The notes under the pieces are model-generated. The model saw only the letters and a program-made list of their open reading frames with translations, made no database searches and was not told the DNA's origin. The position numbers and the translations under genes are program-made. Below, one piece after another: positions 42,328 to 51,143 of a stretch of DNA of 64,000 bases (its first letter is position 1; every line of letters starts with the position of its first letter). This stretch comes from Chloroflexota bacterium. GTDB taxonomy: Bacteria > Chloroflexota > Anaerolineae > JAAYEA01. The stretch is taken from the NCBI GenBank assembly GCA_019873665.1, contig JAIOAV010000001.1, positions 20,486 through 84,485 of the forward strand, written 5' to 3'.

Positions 42328-43360
42328 GCAAGATGAGGTAACGCTGCTGCGGGAGATGCTGGAGATCTACAGCCCTTCTGGCGAGGAGGAAGAGATCTCC
42401 AATTATCTCTATACCCGCTTTCGCGGCCTCGGCTTTCACACGTATCAGGACGGCGTGGGCAATGTGGTGGGCATGGCCGGCAGCGGCGACCAGGAGGTGA
42501 TTCTGCTCGGCCACATGGACACGGTGGGTGGGTTCCTGCCGGTCAAGGAGGCGCATGGCAGTCTGTACGGGCGAGGGGCGGTGGATGCCAAAGGCCCTCT
42601 GGCGGCGTTCGTGGCTGCCGCCGTGCGCGTCGCGCCGGTGATCAACAAGCGGGTTGTAGTGATCGGCGTCGTGGAAGAGGAGACATCGTCGCGGGGCGCG
42701 CGGGCGCTGCTGAGCAACTTTGCCCCAGACTATGTGGTGATCGGCGAGCCGAGCGGCTGGGAGCACATCACGCTGGGCTACAAGGGGCGCATTCTGGTGC
42801 GCTATCGCCTCTCATCGCGTGTGCGGCACAGCTCGGCGGAGGGGCCTTCCGCCTCGGAGCGCGCAGTCGAGTTCTGGAATCGGCTCCGCGCCTATGCCGA
42901 TGAGGTGAATGGCGGACGGCGCTGGCACTTTGACACGCTCGATCCGTTCCTGCGGCGGCTGACTTCCAGTGACGGCGACTTTGCAGAAGAAGTGGTGATG
43001 GATATCACCATGCGCACCCCGCTCGATCTGGATGTGGCGGCGCTGAAGGATCGGATGCGTTCCTGGGCCGGCGAGGCAGCTGTTGGCTTCAGCGGCGAGG
43101 ATCAGGCCTTCAAAGCGGACAAGAACACGCCGCTGGTGCGCGCCTTCCTGAAAGCGATTCGCAGCCAGGGCGGCAAGCCGCTTTTCAAGCTCAAACTCGG
43201 CACTTCGGATATGAACACTGTGGCGCCGGTGTGGCGCTGCCCCATCATCGCCTACGGCCCCGGCGATTCCACGCTGGATCACACGCCGGAAGAGGCGATC
43301 GAGCTGGAAGCGTACGAGCGCGGCATCACCATCCTGGAGCAGGCTTTGCTGAACCTGTAG
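42311..43360 (+). CDS. lysK: LysW-releasing carboxypeptidase (LysK family)
   Basis: 349-residue M20 metallopeptidase that releases lysine or ornithine from LysW. Metal ligands: LLGHMDTVGGFLP (His, Asp), GRGAVDAKGPLAAF, GVVEEETSSRGA (Glu pair), IGEPSGW (Glu) and a late PGDSTLDHTPEE (His). It overlaps lysJ by 17 bases. With its release step the pathway from carrier loading to product is complete in this operon. Confidence 0.94.
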   Translation: MSSLSRQDEVTLLREMLEIYSPSGEEEEISNYLYTRFRGLGFHTYQDGVGNVVGMAGSGDQEVILLGHMDTVGGFLPVKEAHGSLYGRGAVDAKGPLAAFVAAAVRVAPVINKRVVVIGVVEEETSSRGARALLSNFAPDYVVIGEPSGWEHITLGYKGRILVRYRLSSRVRHSSAEGPSASERAVEFWNRLRAYADEVNGGRRWHFDTLDPFLRRLTSSDGDFAEEVVMDITMRTPLDLDVAALKDRMRSWAGEAAVGFSGEDQAFKADKNTPLVRAFLKAIRSQGGKPLFKLKLGTSDMNTVAPVWRCPIIAYGPGDSTLDHTPEEAIELEAYERGITILEQALLNL

Positions 43361-43383
43361 CCATCGCGGCCACGAAACTCGAT

Positions 43384-43410
43384 GAGGCGCATCAAGCGAT
43401 GCGTCTTTTT
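43384..43410 (+). terminator. Terminator of the lysW operon
   Basis: GGCGCATC (43386-43393), loop AAGC, GATGCGTC (43398-43405), then TTTTT. One G-T wobble in the stem. Confidence 0.85.
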
Positions 43411-43429
43411 CGTGTCTGTCGGATTCGGC

Positions 43430-43435
43430 TATAAT
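43430..43435 (+). promoter_or_regulatory. -10 box of a probable comEC promoter
   Basis: TATAAT at 43430-43435, 27 bases before comEC. No good -35 box was found at the expected distance. Confidence 0.45.
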
Positions 43436-43461
43436 CGCGCAGCAGATGCAGAGGCGGTGGT

Positions 43462-45843
43462 ATGAACCTGATCTGGCTGGCGGTCGCCTGGGTGTCGGGC
43501 ATGCTCCTGGAGACGTGGCTCGCCTTGCCCGTGCTGGGGCTGGCCTTGCTCTGCCTGCCGCCGCTGGCGCTGGTTCTCCTTTGGCGGGATCGGCTCTCCT
43601 GGCGCCGCCTCGGCCTCTATGGATTGGTCTTCGTCGCGGGCGCATGGCGGGTGCTCGCCATGCAGCCGCAGATTGACGCGCACCACGTCGCTTTTTACAA
43701 TGACGGCCCCGACGTTGCCCTGACCGGGGTCATCGTCGCCGATCCTGATATCCGCGACCAGTACACCTACTTGCGCGTGCGCGCCGAGTCGCTGACCGCC
43801 GCGGATGGCACGCGCCCCGTGCGCGGCGATGTCTGGGTGCGCACGTCTCGCTATCCCTATCGCACCTATGGGGATCGTTTGGAGATCGTTGGGCGGCTGG
43901 AGACGCCGCCGGAGGATGCGGACTTTTCGTACCGGCAGTATCTGGCGCGGCAGGGGATCTATAGCATGATGTCGCGCCCGCGTCTGACGCTGCTGGCCAC
44001 GGACGAGGGAAGCCGGTTGCTCTCGCTGCTATATGGCCTGCGACGGCGCGCCCAGGCGACGCTCGCCGCCATTTTGCCGGAACCGGAGGCCTCTCTCCTC
44101 ACCGGCATCCTGCTAGGGATCGAGTCCACCCTTCCAGAAGAGGTCGTAGATGCCTTTACGCGCACTGGCACGATCCACATTATCGTCATCTCCGGTTTCA
44201 ACCTGACGCTGGTGGCAGGGTTGTTCATCCGCGCCGGGGTGCGATTCTGGGGCCGCCGCCCGGCGTTGCTCGCGGCCTGTGGTGGCATTGTTCTCTACAC
44301 CCTGTTTGTGGGCGCGACGCCGCCAGTGGTGCGCGCCGCGCTCATGGTGGCAGTGGCGCTTCTGGCGCATGGCGTGGGGCGGCCGTATGCGGCCGGGCGC
44401 GCGCTGGCGGCCGCCGCTATCGTCATGACTGCTCTGAATCCCGGCCTGCTCTGGAGCGCCAGCTTCCAGCTCTCTTTCGCCGCTACAGTGGGCCTGATCG
44501 TGTTGGCGCCGTTACTAGAAAGAAAGTTTGGCGACCGGCTCGTCGGCTGGCTGCCGCCGGAAGCGCAGGCGGGCGGCAACAGCCTCCTCCGCGAGCTGCT
44601 CGTGGCAAGCCTCGCCGCGCAGCTCACAACGCTGCCGGTCATCCTCTATCATTTCCAGCGGCTCTCGCTGGTTGCGCTGGCGGCCAACGCGCTTATCCTG
44701 CCGGTGCAGCCGTATCTGATGACCCTGGGCGGCGTGGCGGCGGGCCTGGGCCTGCTCTGGCTGCCGCTGGGCCAGGCGGCTGCCTCGATCCCGTGGCTTT
44801 TCGCCGCGTACACCGTGCGCGTGGTGGAATGGGCGGCGCGGCCGGCATGGGCGTCGGTGATGGTGCCCTTTCCTGGCTGGCTTGTGGTGGTGTACTATGC
44901 CGCGCTGGCCACAGCGGTCTGGTGGTGGCGACATCGCGCCGAGCCGGGGCCGCGCCTGCGTGCGGCATGGCAGAACGCGCGACAACGCAGCAGCGCCGTC
45001 GGGTTGCTCGCCGGTGTCGCGCTGGTAGCTGCGCTGGTCTGGGTGGCAGTCCTCAGCCTGCCGGATGGCCGCCTGCATGTATCCTTCCTCGATGTGGGAC
45101 AGGGCGATGCTATCTTGATCCAGACGCCGAACGGGCAGCAGATCCTCGTGGATGGCGGGCCGGAGCCGTCACGGTTGCTGTCCGCGCTGGGACGACGCAT
45201 GCCTTTCTGGGATCGCACGCTCGATCTCGTCGTGCTGACGCATCCCGACAGCGACCATCTTGCCGGGCTGATCCCCGTTCTGGAGCGCTATCAAGTAGCG
45301 GCGGTGCTGTGCGGCGAGTGGCCGGCGACGAGCGCCGCCGTGGCGCAGTGGCAAGCGCTCCTGTCAGACAAAGCGATCGCGCGGCTGCCGGCGGAGACGG
45401 GAACACATGTGGTGTGGGGTGATCCCACCCGCTTGCAGGTCTTGCACCCTCCTGCAGACTGGCCACCGGCGACTGCCGCTGATGATAACAACCGCTCTCT
45501 GGTGTTGCGGCTGACGCATGACAGGGTTGCGTTCCTCTTGACGGGCGACATTGAGGCTGCGGCTGAGGCGCATCTCGTTTCTGGCGGCCAGCTTGCGCCG
45601 GCCTGGGTGCTCAAGGTCTCGCACCACGGCGCAGCGGCGGGCACGTCTGCGGCGTTCTTGCGGCAGGTGCAGCCGCGCCTGGCGGTGATCTCGGTGGGCG
45701 CGGATAACTATCACGGGCATCCCGCCGCGGAGACGCTGCAGAGGCTGCACGCAGCCGGCGCGCAGGTGCTGCGCACCGACCAACAAGGGACGATCGAGCT
45801 GATCACCGATGGGGTGACGCTGGAGATCCGGACAGCACGATAA
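43462..45843 (+). CDS. comEC: ComEC/Rec2 DNA uptake channel protein
   Basis: 793 residues. N-terminal membrane region and OB-like DUF4131 segment (about 75-180), the ComEC competence membrane domain (about 190-500: LLTGILLGIESTLPEEVVDAF, IHIIVISGFNLTLVAG, then many helices), and a C-terminal metallo-beta-lactamase-like domain (about 530-793: LDVGQGDAILIQTPNG, LTHPDSDHLAGL, LKVSHHGAAAGTS). The full three-part architecture is intact. The MBL domain is thought to degrade the non-transported strand. With comEA it indicates possible natural competence. Confidence 0.95.
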   Translation: MNLIWLAVAWVSGMLLETWLALPVLGLALLCLPPLALVLLWRDRLSWRRLGLYGLVFVAGAWRVLAMQPQIDAHHVAFYNDGPDVALTGVIVADPDIRDQYTYLRVRAESLTAADGTRPVRGDVWVRTSRYPYRTYGDRLEIVGRLETPPEDADFSYRQYLARQGIYSMMSRPRLTLLATDEGSRLLSLLYGLRRRAQATLAAILPEPEASLLTGILLGIESTLPEEVVDAFTRTGTIHIIVISGFNLTLVAGLFIRAGVRFWGRRPALLAACGGIVLYTLFVGATPPVVRAALMVAVALLAHGVGRPYAAGRALAAAAIVMTALNPGLLWSASFQLSFAATVGLIVLAPLLERKFGDRLVGWLPPEAQAGGNSLLRELLVASLAAQLTTLPVILYHFQRLSLVALAANALILPVQPYLMTLGGVAAGLGLLWLPLGQAAASIPWLFAAYTVRVVEWAARPAWASVMVPFPGWLVVVYYAALATAVWWWRHRAEPGPRLRAAWQNARQRSSAVGLLAGVALVAALVWVAVLSLPDGRLHVSFLDVGQGDAILIQTPNGQQILVDGGPEPSRLLSALGRRMPFWDRTLDLVVLTHPDSDHLAGLIPVLERYQVAAVLCGEWPATSAAVAQWQALLSDKAIARLPAETGTHVVWGDPTRLQVLHPPADWPPATAADDNNRSLVLRLTHDRVAFLLTGDIEAAAEAHLVSGGQLAPAWVLKVSHHGAAAGTSAAFLRQVQPRLAVISVGADNYHGHPAAETLQRLHAAGAQVLRTDQQGTIELITDGVTLEIRTAR

Positions 45844-45864
45844 CGCGGGTGCGCCGCATGGCTT

Positions 45865-45894
45865 TTGGCTGCTGGCCGCCGATTGTGCTACAAT
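45865..45894 (+). promoter_or_regulatory. Possible promoter of the signalling island
   Basis: TTGGCT (45865-45870), 18-base spacer, TACAAT (45889-45894). About 165 bases upstream of the first kinase gene; the rest of that gap shows no recognised feature. Confidence 0.5.
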
Positions 45895-46060
45895 CCAGGA
45901 GGTCCGATATCAGCACGCGACTGGCACTGGCCGCTCGATGTCAGATAGATGTCGGGACTTCAGATAGAATCCGGCCATAATATGTGTTGGCGCAACAAGT
46001 GATGTTCCATTTCGTATTGCTTAGGGGTGCACGAGTTCGGTACGTCGGGACAGTGAGCAC

Positions 46061-47419
46061 ATGGCGCAAGAACCTCTGCCGGCCGGGACAACGCTAAAGG
46101 GGCGCTTCACCGTTACTCGCCTGATCGGTGGCGGCGGGATGGCGTCGGTCTATCAGGTCCAGGAACGCCGTGCGGATGGCACGACGGCTGTCTGGGCGAT
46201 GAAAGAGCTGCGCTCCGACACGACCGACCCCAAGGCACAGGGAGAAGCCTATCAGCTCTTCGAGCAGGAGGCGCATCTTCTGGTGCGACTGCGCCATCCG
46301 CACCTGCCGCGCGTGGTGGCCTTTTTCAACGAGGATGGGCGTTCCTATCTGGTGATGGAGTTCATCCCCGGCGAGTCGCTGAAAAAGCGGCTGGAGACTG
46401 CCAACGCGCCGATCCTGGAGGGGCAGGTGCTGGATTGGGCGATTCAGATCTGCGAGGTGCTAGACTACCTGCATAACCAGAATCCGCCCATCATCTTTCG
46501 CGACATGAAGCCGAGCAACGTCATGCTGACGCCGCAGGGCGTGATCAAGCTGATTGACTTTGGCATCGCGCGCACATACAAACAGGGCAAGCTGAAGGAT
46601 ACGCTGGCCATGGGCTCGGAGAACTATGCCGCGCCCGAGCAGTGGGGCAAGGCGCAAAGCGATGCCCGCACCGACATATATGGCCTGGGCGCGACGATGT
46701 ACCATCTGCTGACGAATGTGCCGCCGATGCCTGCCTTTGTGCCTGTCGAATCCACGCCTATCCGGCAGCAGAACCCGGCCATATCCGCGGCTACGGCGGC
46801 GGTGGTGGCCAAGGCGATGGCACGCGACCGGGACCAGCGTTACCGCGACGTGCGGGAGATGCGTGAGGCGCTGATCGGCTGTGTGCCCGCGCCGTTGCAA
46901 GCGCAATATCGGCGGCGCCGCACCGCCGCAACGCCTGCATCCACGATCCAACCGGTTGCGCCGGCAGCCAAGGCGGCATTGCCCGCAGTGGCGGCGCAGC
47001 CCGTTGCCACCAAGCCGTGCCCGCGTTGCCAGACCCCGAACCCGACGGACGCGCGTTTCTGCCGGCGCTGCGGTCACTCCTTTGGTGGTATCCGTCCCGG
47101 CTTTGTGCGCATCACGCGCCCCCCGGGCGTCAACTGGGAGATGCCGATCCGCAGCCGTTCGCTGCTGATCGGGCGCGAGCCGTTCTCGGACGCGCCGGTG
47201 CCATACCTGGATCTCGATTTCTATGACCCGCATGGGTATGTGTCCCGGCGGCATGCGGTGATCTTGCGCGACGAACGCGGCTACTGGATCCGCGATTTGG
47301 GGAGTGAAAACGGCACGTTGGTGAACGGCGTGCGCCTGCCGCCACGTCAGCCACATCCCTTGCGCCATGGCGACGAGTTGCAGATCGCCCAGATCGTGCT
47401 CCGTTTCTCGCTGCGCTGA
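46061..47419 (+). CDS. Ser/Thr protein kinase with zinc ribbon and FHA domain
   Basis: 452 residues. Kinase domain 15-275: glycine loop LIGGGGMASVYQV, Lys48 (WAMKEL), catalytic loop FRDMKPSN (146-153, Phe in place of the usual His), DFG 166-168, APEQWG. A zinc ribbon follows (CPRC, CRRC; 320-337), then an FHA domain (365-450) with GRE, VSRRHAV and SENGTLVNG. Soluble, with no membrane segment. It probably phosphorylates partners and reads phosphothreonine in cis or trans. First gene of the island. Confidence 0.92.
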   Translation: MAQEPLPAGTTLKGRFTVTRLIGGGGMASVYQVQERRADGTTAVWAMKELRSDTTDPKAQGEAYQLFEQEAHLLVRLRHPHLPRVVAFFNEDGRSYLVMEFIPGESLKKRLETANAPILEGQVLDWAIQICEVLDYLHNQNPPIIFRDMKPSNVMLTPQGVIKLIDFGIARTYKQGKLKDTLAMGSENYAAPEQWGKAQSDARTDIYGLGATMYHLLTNVPPMPAFVPVESTPIRQQNPAISAATAAVVAKAMARDRDQRYRDVREMREALIGCVPAPLQAQYRRRRTAATPASTIQPVAPAAKAALPAVAAQPVATKPCPRCQTPNPTDARFCRRCGHSFGGIRPGFVRITRPPGVNWEMPIRSRSLLIGREPFSDAPVPYLDLDFYDPHGYVSRRHAVILRDERGYWIRDLGSENGTLVNGVRLPPRQPHPLRHGDELQIAQIVLRFSLR

Positions 47420-47451
47420 GGACGATTGTCTTGCATGTAGAGGAGGAGCGT

Positions 47452-48864
47452 ATGAAATGTCCTGTTTGTGGCCACGAGAACCGCGCCAGCGCCAAGTTCT
47501 GCGGTCAGTGTGGCAAGCCATTGGCAGAGGCGCTGCCGCCGCCCAAAGTGGCAGAGCCGCCCGTGCCCACCGCAGAAGCCGCCGCGCCGCTGGAGGCTGA
47601 GAGGACGCCATCGGAGTTGGCGGGGGAGCCTGCTGCGGTAGAGCCGCCCGTAGAGCCGGAGCCTGCCGCGCCAGAAGCAGCGGCAGAAGAGGCTGCGCCT
47701 GCCGTCGAAGAGCAGATCGCATCGCAGGAGGATGTCGAGGCAGAAGCGGAGGTGGGTAAGCCGCTCGCCGATCAGGAGCTAGTCGCTGGCACGCGTCTCC
47801 TCGACCGCTATGAGATCATCGAGCTGGTGGAAAGTGGCCCGGCGGGCAAGGTGTATGCGGCGTATGATCTGCGGCGCTGCCCGCAATGCGACTTTGTCGG
47901 CAACGAGCCGGGGAGCGAGTACTGCGCCCACTGCGGCGTGGCCATCATCACTCGCCCCAGATGCCTCATCCGACAGCAACCCGCCGCTGGGCAGGCGGAT
48001 GTTGCCGACCAGTTCGTAGAAGGGGATTGCCTCTACACCGTGACACTGGAGCCAAGACAAGGGGCAATCGTACCGCCGCGGCCACGAGGGATTAGCCTGC
48101 GGTGGGGCAAAAAGACCGATGTGGGGCGGATGCGCGAAGTGAACGAGGATATGCTCGATGTGCGCGTCTACACCGCATATGACGGGCCAACGTTGGGCCT
48201 CTTTGTCGTTGCCGATGGCGTTGGCGGGCAGGATCGGGGTGAGGTTGCCAGCCGCCTGGCCACTGATACGATCTGGGCGCATATCCGCGAGCGGGTCTGG
48301 CAGCCCGAAATGGCCGGGCAGGAGATCTCGCTGGCGGAGATGCAGGGAATCGTGCGCGAGGCGGTGCAGGCGGCGAATCAGGCTGTCTATAAAGAGCGCA
48401 TCCGGCTATCCTCCGAAATGGGCACCACTGTAACGCTGGCCCTGTTGCGCGACATGCGCGCCGTCATTGCCAATGTCGGCGACAGCCGCACCTATCTCTG
48501 GGGGCCGGAAGGGCTGCGCCGGCTGTCGGTGGATCATTCGGTGGTGGAAAGCCTTGTGGCCTCCGGCGAGATCAAGCGAGAGCAGATCTATACGCACCCG
48601 CAGCGCAATCTCATCTACCGCTCTCTGGGAGATCGTCCCAGCGTGGATGTGGACCTCTTTGAGCAAGAATTGGCGTCAGGAGATCGACTGATCCTGTGCA
48701 GCGATGGCCTCTGGGAGATGGTGCGCGACGAGGGACTGGAAGAGATGCTCTTGAGCGAAGCCGACCCACAAAGGGCGTGTGATGTGCTGGTGGATCGGGC
48801 CAACATGGCGGGCGGTGAGGATAATATCACCGTCATCATCGTGCAGGTTGAGAGTGGCGAGTAG
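47452..48864 (+). CDS. PP2C phosphatase with zinc ribbons and kinase N-lobe fragment
   Basis: 470 residues. Zinc ribbon (CPVC, CGQC; 3-20), a Pro/Ala/Glu linker (25-105), then LLDRYEIIELVESGPAGKVYAAYDL (116-140), which reads as the first strands and glycine loop of a kinase N-lobe with no rest of a kinase. A second zinc ribbon (CPQC, CAHC; 143-161) follows, and a complete PP2C domain (about 213-465): MREVNEDM, VVADGVGGQDRGEVAS, GDSRTYLW, CSDGLWEMV, GGEDNITVI. ATG 47452 follows GGAGGAG. It presumably reverses the work of the neighbouring kinases. Confidence 0.92.
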   Translation: MKCPVCGHENRASAKFCGQCGKPLAEALPPPKVAEPPVPTAEAAAPLEAERTPSELAGEPAAVEPPVEPEPAAPEAAAEEAAPAVEEQIASQEDVEAEAEVGKPLADQELVAGTRLLDRYEIIELVESGPAGKVYAAYDLRRCPQCDFVGNEPGSEYCAHCGVAIITRPRCLIRQQPAAGQADVADQFVEGDCLYTVTLEPRQGAIVPPRPRGISLRWGKKTDVGRMREVNEDMLDVRVYTAYDGPTLGLFVVADGVGGQDRGEVASRLATDTIWAHIRERVWQPEMAGQEISLAEMQGIVREAVQAANQAVYKERIRLSSEMGTTVTLALLRDMRAVIANVGDSRTYLWGPEGLRRLSVDHSVVESLVASGEIKREQIYTHPQRNLIYRSLGDRPSVDVDLFEQELASGDRLILCSDGLWEMVRDEGLEEMLLSEADPQRACDVLVDRANMAGGEDNITVIIVQVESGE

Positions 48865-48890
48865 CGGTTGACAGCAGAGAGGAGGTCCCG

Positions 48891-50150
48891 ATGGCAGGAG
48901 AATTGCAGGTAACCACGACGCTTAACAAGTCGAGTCTCCCCGTAACGAATACGCAACAACTAGCCTATGTCTATATTGAGACGATGCCTACCGAATCGGT
49001 GGCGCAGGTGCGCATGCCACTGAACTTTGGCCTTGTGTTAGATCACAGCGGCTCGATGACAGGGTCCAAGATAGAACAACTGCGCGAGGCAGTGCGGCTG
49101 GCCATTGACCAGATGTCCGATCAGGACATCGTGTCGCTGGTGGTCTTTAACGAACACGCTGACGTCATCGCGGAGAGCGGGCCCGCTGCCGACCGCGCCA
49201 AGCTGCGGGACAAGGTGAATCGCATCTACGCCGGCGGCGGCACGGCGATCTCACGTGGCATGAAAAAGGGCTGGGGCGAGATTGTAAAGGGGTTATCGCC
49301 GGATCGCGCCAGCCGCATGCTCTTGCTCACCGATGGACAGACCTTTGGCGACGAAAAGGAGTGCATCCGTCTGGCCAAAGAGGCGGGGCAGAACGGTGTG
49401 CCGGTCTATGCCCTGGGCCTGGGCGAGGATTGGAACGAGGAGCTACTGGACGAGATCGCCAATGTCAGCGGCGGCCAGTCCGATTTCGTCGAGCAACCAG
49501 ACGAGATCGTGCCAATCTTCTCGCAGACGGTGCAGCGTTCGCAGCAGAGCATCGTGCAGAACGCGCAGATGACCATGCGGCTGGTGAGCGGCGTCGTGCC
49601 ACGGCAGGTGTGGCAGGTTGTGCCGGCCATCGCCAACCTAGGTTACCAGCCGATCTCGGATCGTGATGTGCAGGTGTCGCTGGGCGAGATCGAGGCCAAG
49701 GTGGGCAAGGCGCTGCTGGTGGAGCTGTTGCTGCCGCCACGCCAGGCAGGCAGGTATCGGATCGCCCAGGTGGAGATTAAGTATGACCTGCCCGCTGCGC
49801 ACCTGACGGGGGAAAGCATCCGGCAGGATATCCTGATTGATTTCACGCGAGACGCGGTGCAGGCCAAGCAATACAATGCGACGGTGATGAACATCGTGGA
49901 AAAGGTAACCGTGTTCAAGTTGCAGACGCGGGCGCTGGAGGAGGCCAAGATGGGCAATGTCCCCGGCGCGACGCAAAAGCTCCGTGCTGCGGCCACCCGC
50001 CTGCTGGACCTGGGGGAAGAGGAGCTGGCGAAGGCGGCGCTGCAAGAGGCGCAGAACCTGGAGCAAAAGGGGGAAATGACATCCGCTGGCACCAAGAAGC
50101 TGCGCTACGAGACCCGCAAGTTGACGCAAAAGTTGGTGGATGAGGAGTGA
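48891..50150 (+). CDS. VWA-domain protein
   Basis: 419 residues. A von Willebrand A domain (about 45-220) has an intact MIDAS: DHSGSM (51-56), the Thr in GGGTAIS and Asp in LTDGQTFGD. The C-terminal half is beta-rich then helical (about 370-419, lysine-rich), as in VWA proteins of kinase/phosphatase islands. No signal peptide or membrane segment. It lies 26 bases after the PP2C gene. Likely a metal-dependent scaffold or substrate; its ligand is unknown. Confidence 0.9.
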   Translation: MAGELQVTTTLNKSSLPVTNTQQLAYVYIETMPTESVAQVRMPLNFGLVLDHSGSMTGSKIEQLREAVRLAIDQMSDQDIVSLVVFNEHADVIAESGPAADRAKLRDKVNRIYAGGGTAISRGMKKGWGEIVKGLSPDRASRMLLLTDGQTFGDEKECIRLAKEAGQNGVPVYALGLGEDWNEELLDEIANVSGGQSDFVEQPDEIVPIFSQTVQRSQQSIVQNAQMTMRLVSGVVPRQVWQVVPAIANLGYQPISDRDVQVSLGEIEAKVGKALLVELLLPPRQAGRYRIAQVEIKYDLPAAHLTGESIRQDILIDFTRDAVQAKQYNATVMNIVEKVTVFKLQTRALEEAKMGNVPGATQKLRAAATRLLDLGEEELAKAALQEAQNLEQKGEMTSAGTKKLRYETRKLTQKLVDEE

Positions 50151-50175
50151 TAGGCCAAGAGGAGGGAGTGCTACG

Positions 50176-51120
50176 ATGATAACCTGTCCGAAGTGTGGAA
50201 ACCAAGCCGAAGATGATGCCATTTTCTGCGATCAGTGTGGCACCCGCCTCAAGGTGGAGGCCGCCCCGGTCGCCGCAGCGCCCGCCCCTGCTCCCGTGCC
50301 AGCACAAGTCGAAGCCGGCGCGCCAGCGGCTGCCGGTGCTGCCGAGGTGATCTGCCCTTCGTGCGGGCAGAGCAACGTGCCCGGCGAGATGTTCTGCGAG
50401 AACTGCGGCACGCGGCTCGCTGCGCCCGAGGTGGCTGCCGCGCCCGCGGCTGCCACGGCGCCGGCACCTGCCGGCGTCGAAGCTACATCTGTTGCCAGGG
50501 TGTGCCCAGCTTGTGGCGCGACCGCTGCGGCAGGTGACACTTTTTGCTATGCCTGCGGCGCCGATCTCTCCAAGGGCGCAGAGGCAACACCAGTTACGGC
50601 AGTTGCTCCGGCGACTGAGCCAGCGGTGGCGGCGCCGGTAGCGCCTGTCGCACCAGCTGCGCTGACGTGCCCCTCGTGTGGCGCGGAATATGCCGCGGGA
50701 GCCGATTTCTGCGAGTTTTGCGGGGCGGCACTGCCCGGGGGCGCGGCCGTCACGCCGGTCGAGCCAGCCCAGCCGATGCCGGCAACGCCGGTGATGGCTT
50801 TGCCGCGCCTCGTGGTCGCCGCAAGCGGGGCCGAGCTCCCGCTGCCGGATAAGGCGGAGGTGATCGTGGGGCGAGAGGACCCGGTAACCGGTGTTTTTCC
50901 GGATGTGGACCTCACGCCGCATGGCGGCGACGAGGGCGGCGTGTCTCGTCGCCATCTCAGGATCGTCAAGCAGGGGAATCAGTACCTGGCTGAGGACCTG
51001 AACAGCACGAATGGCACCTTGCTCAACCGGAAGCGCCTCACGCCAGGCGCGGCCGAGGCGCTACAAGATGGCGATTCGCTCCGCGTCGGGCGCGTCCAGT
51101 TGGTCTTCAAGCTGACCTAG
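50176..51120 (+). CDS. Multiple zinc-ribbon and FHA protein
   Basis: 314 residues. Four CxxC...CxxC zinc ribbons separated by Ala/Pro-rich linkers (residues about 4-21, 58-75, 101-118 and 155-172), then an FHA domain (about 215-313) with GRED, VSRRHLRI and LNSTNGTLLN. No catalytic domain. The FHA should bind phosphothreonine produced by the nearby kinases; the ribbons are probably protein-binding modules. ATG 50176 follows GAGGAGGGAG, and an earlier start is not needed. Confidence 0.88.
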   Translation: MITCPKCGNQAEDDAIFCDQCGTRLKVEAAPVAAAPAPAPVPAQVEAGAPAAAGAAEVICPSCGQSNVPGEMFCENCGTRLAAPEVAAAPAAATAPAPAGVEATSVARVCPACGATAAAGDTFCYACGADLSKGAEATPVTAVAPATEPAVAAPVAPVAPAALTCPSCGAEYAAGADFCEFCGAALPGGAAVTPVEPAQPMPATPVMALPRLVVAASGAELPLPDKAEVIVGREDPVTGVFPDVDLTPHGGDEGGVSRRHLRIVKQGNQYLAEDLNSTNGTLLNRKRLTPGAAEALQDGDSLRVGRVQLVFKLT

Positions 51121-51143
51121 AGGGAGTCCGAGGGGGAGGCGGT

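Noticed and set aside
46460..47722. 420-codon minus-strand ORF across the first kinase gene
   Set aside because: Antisense to a well-supported kinase/FHA gene. Its translation is Arg/Ala/His-rich without any domain, as expected from high-GC shadow frames.
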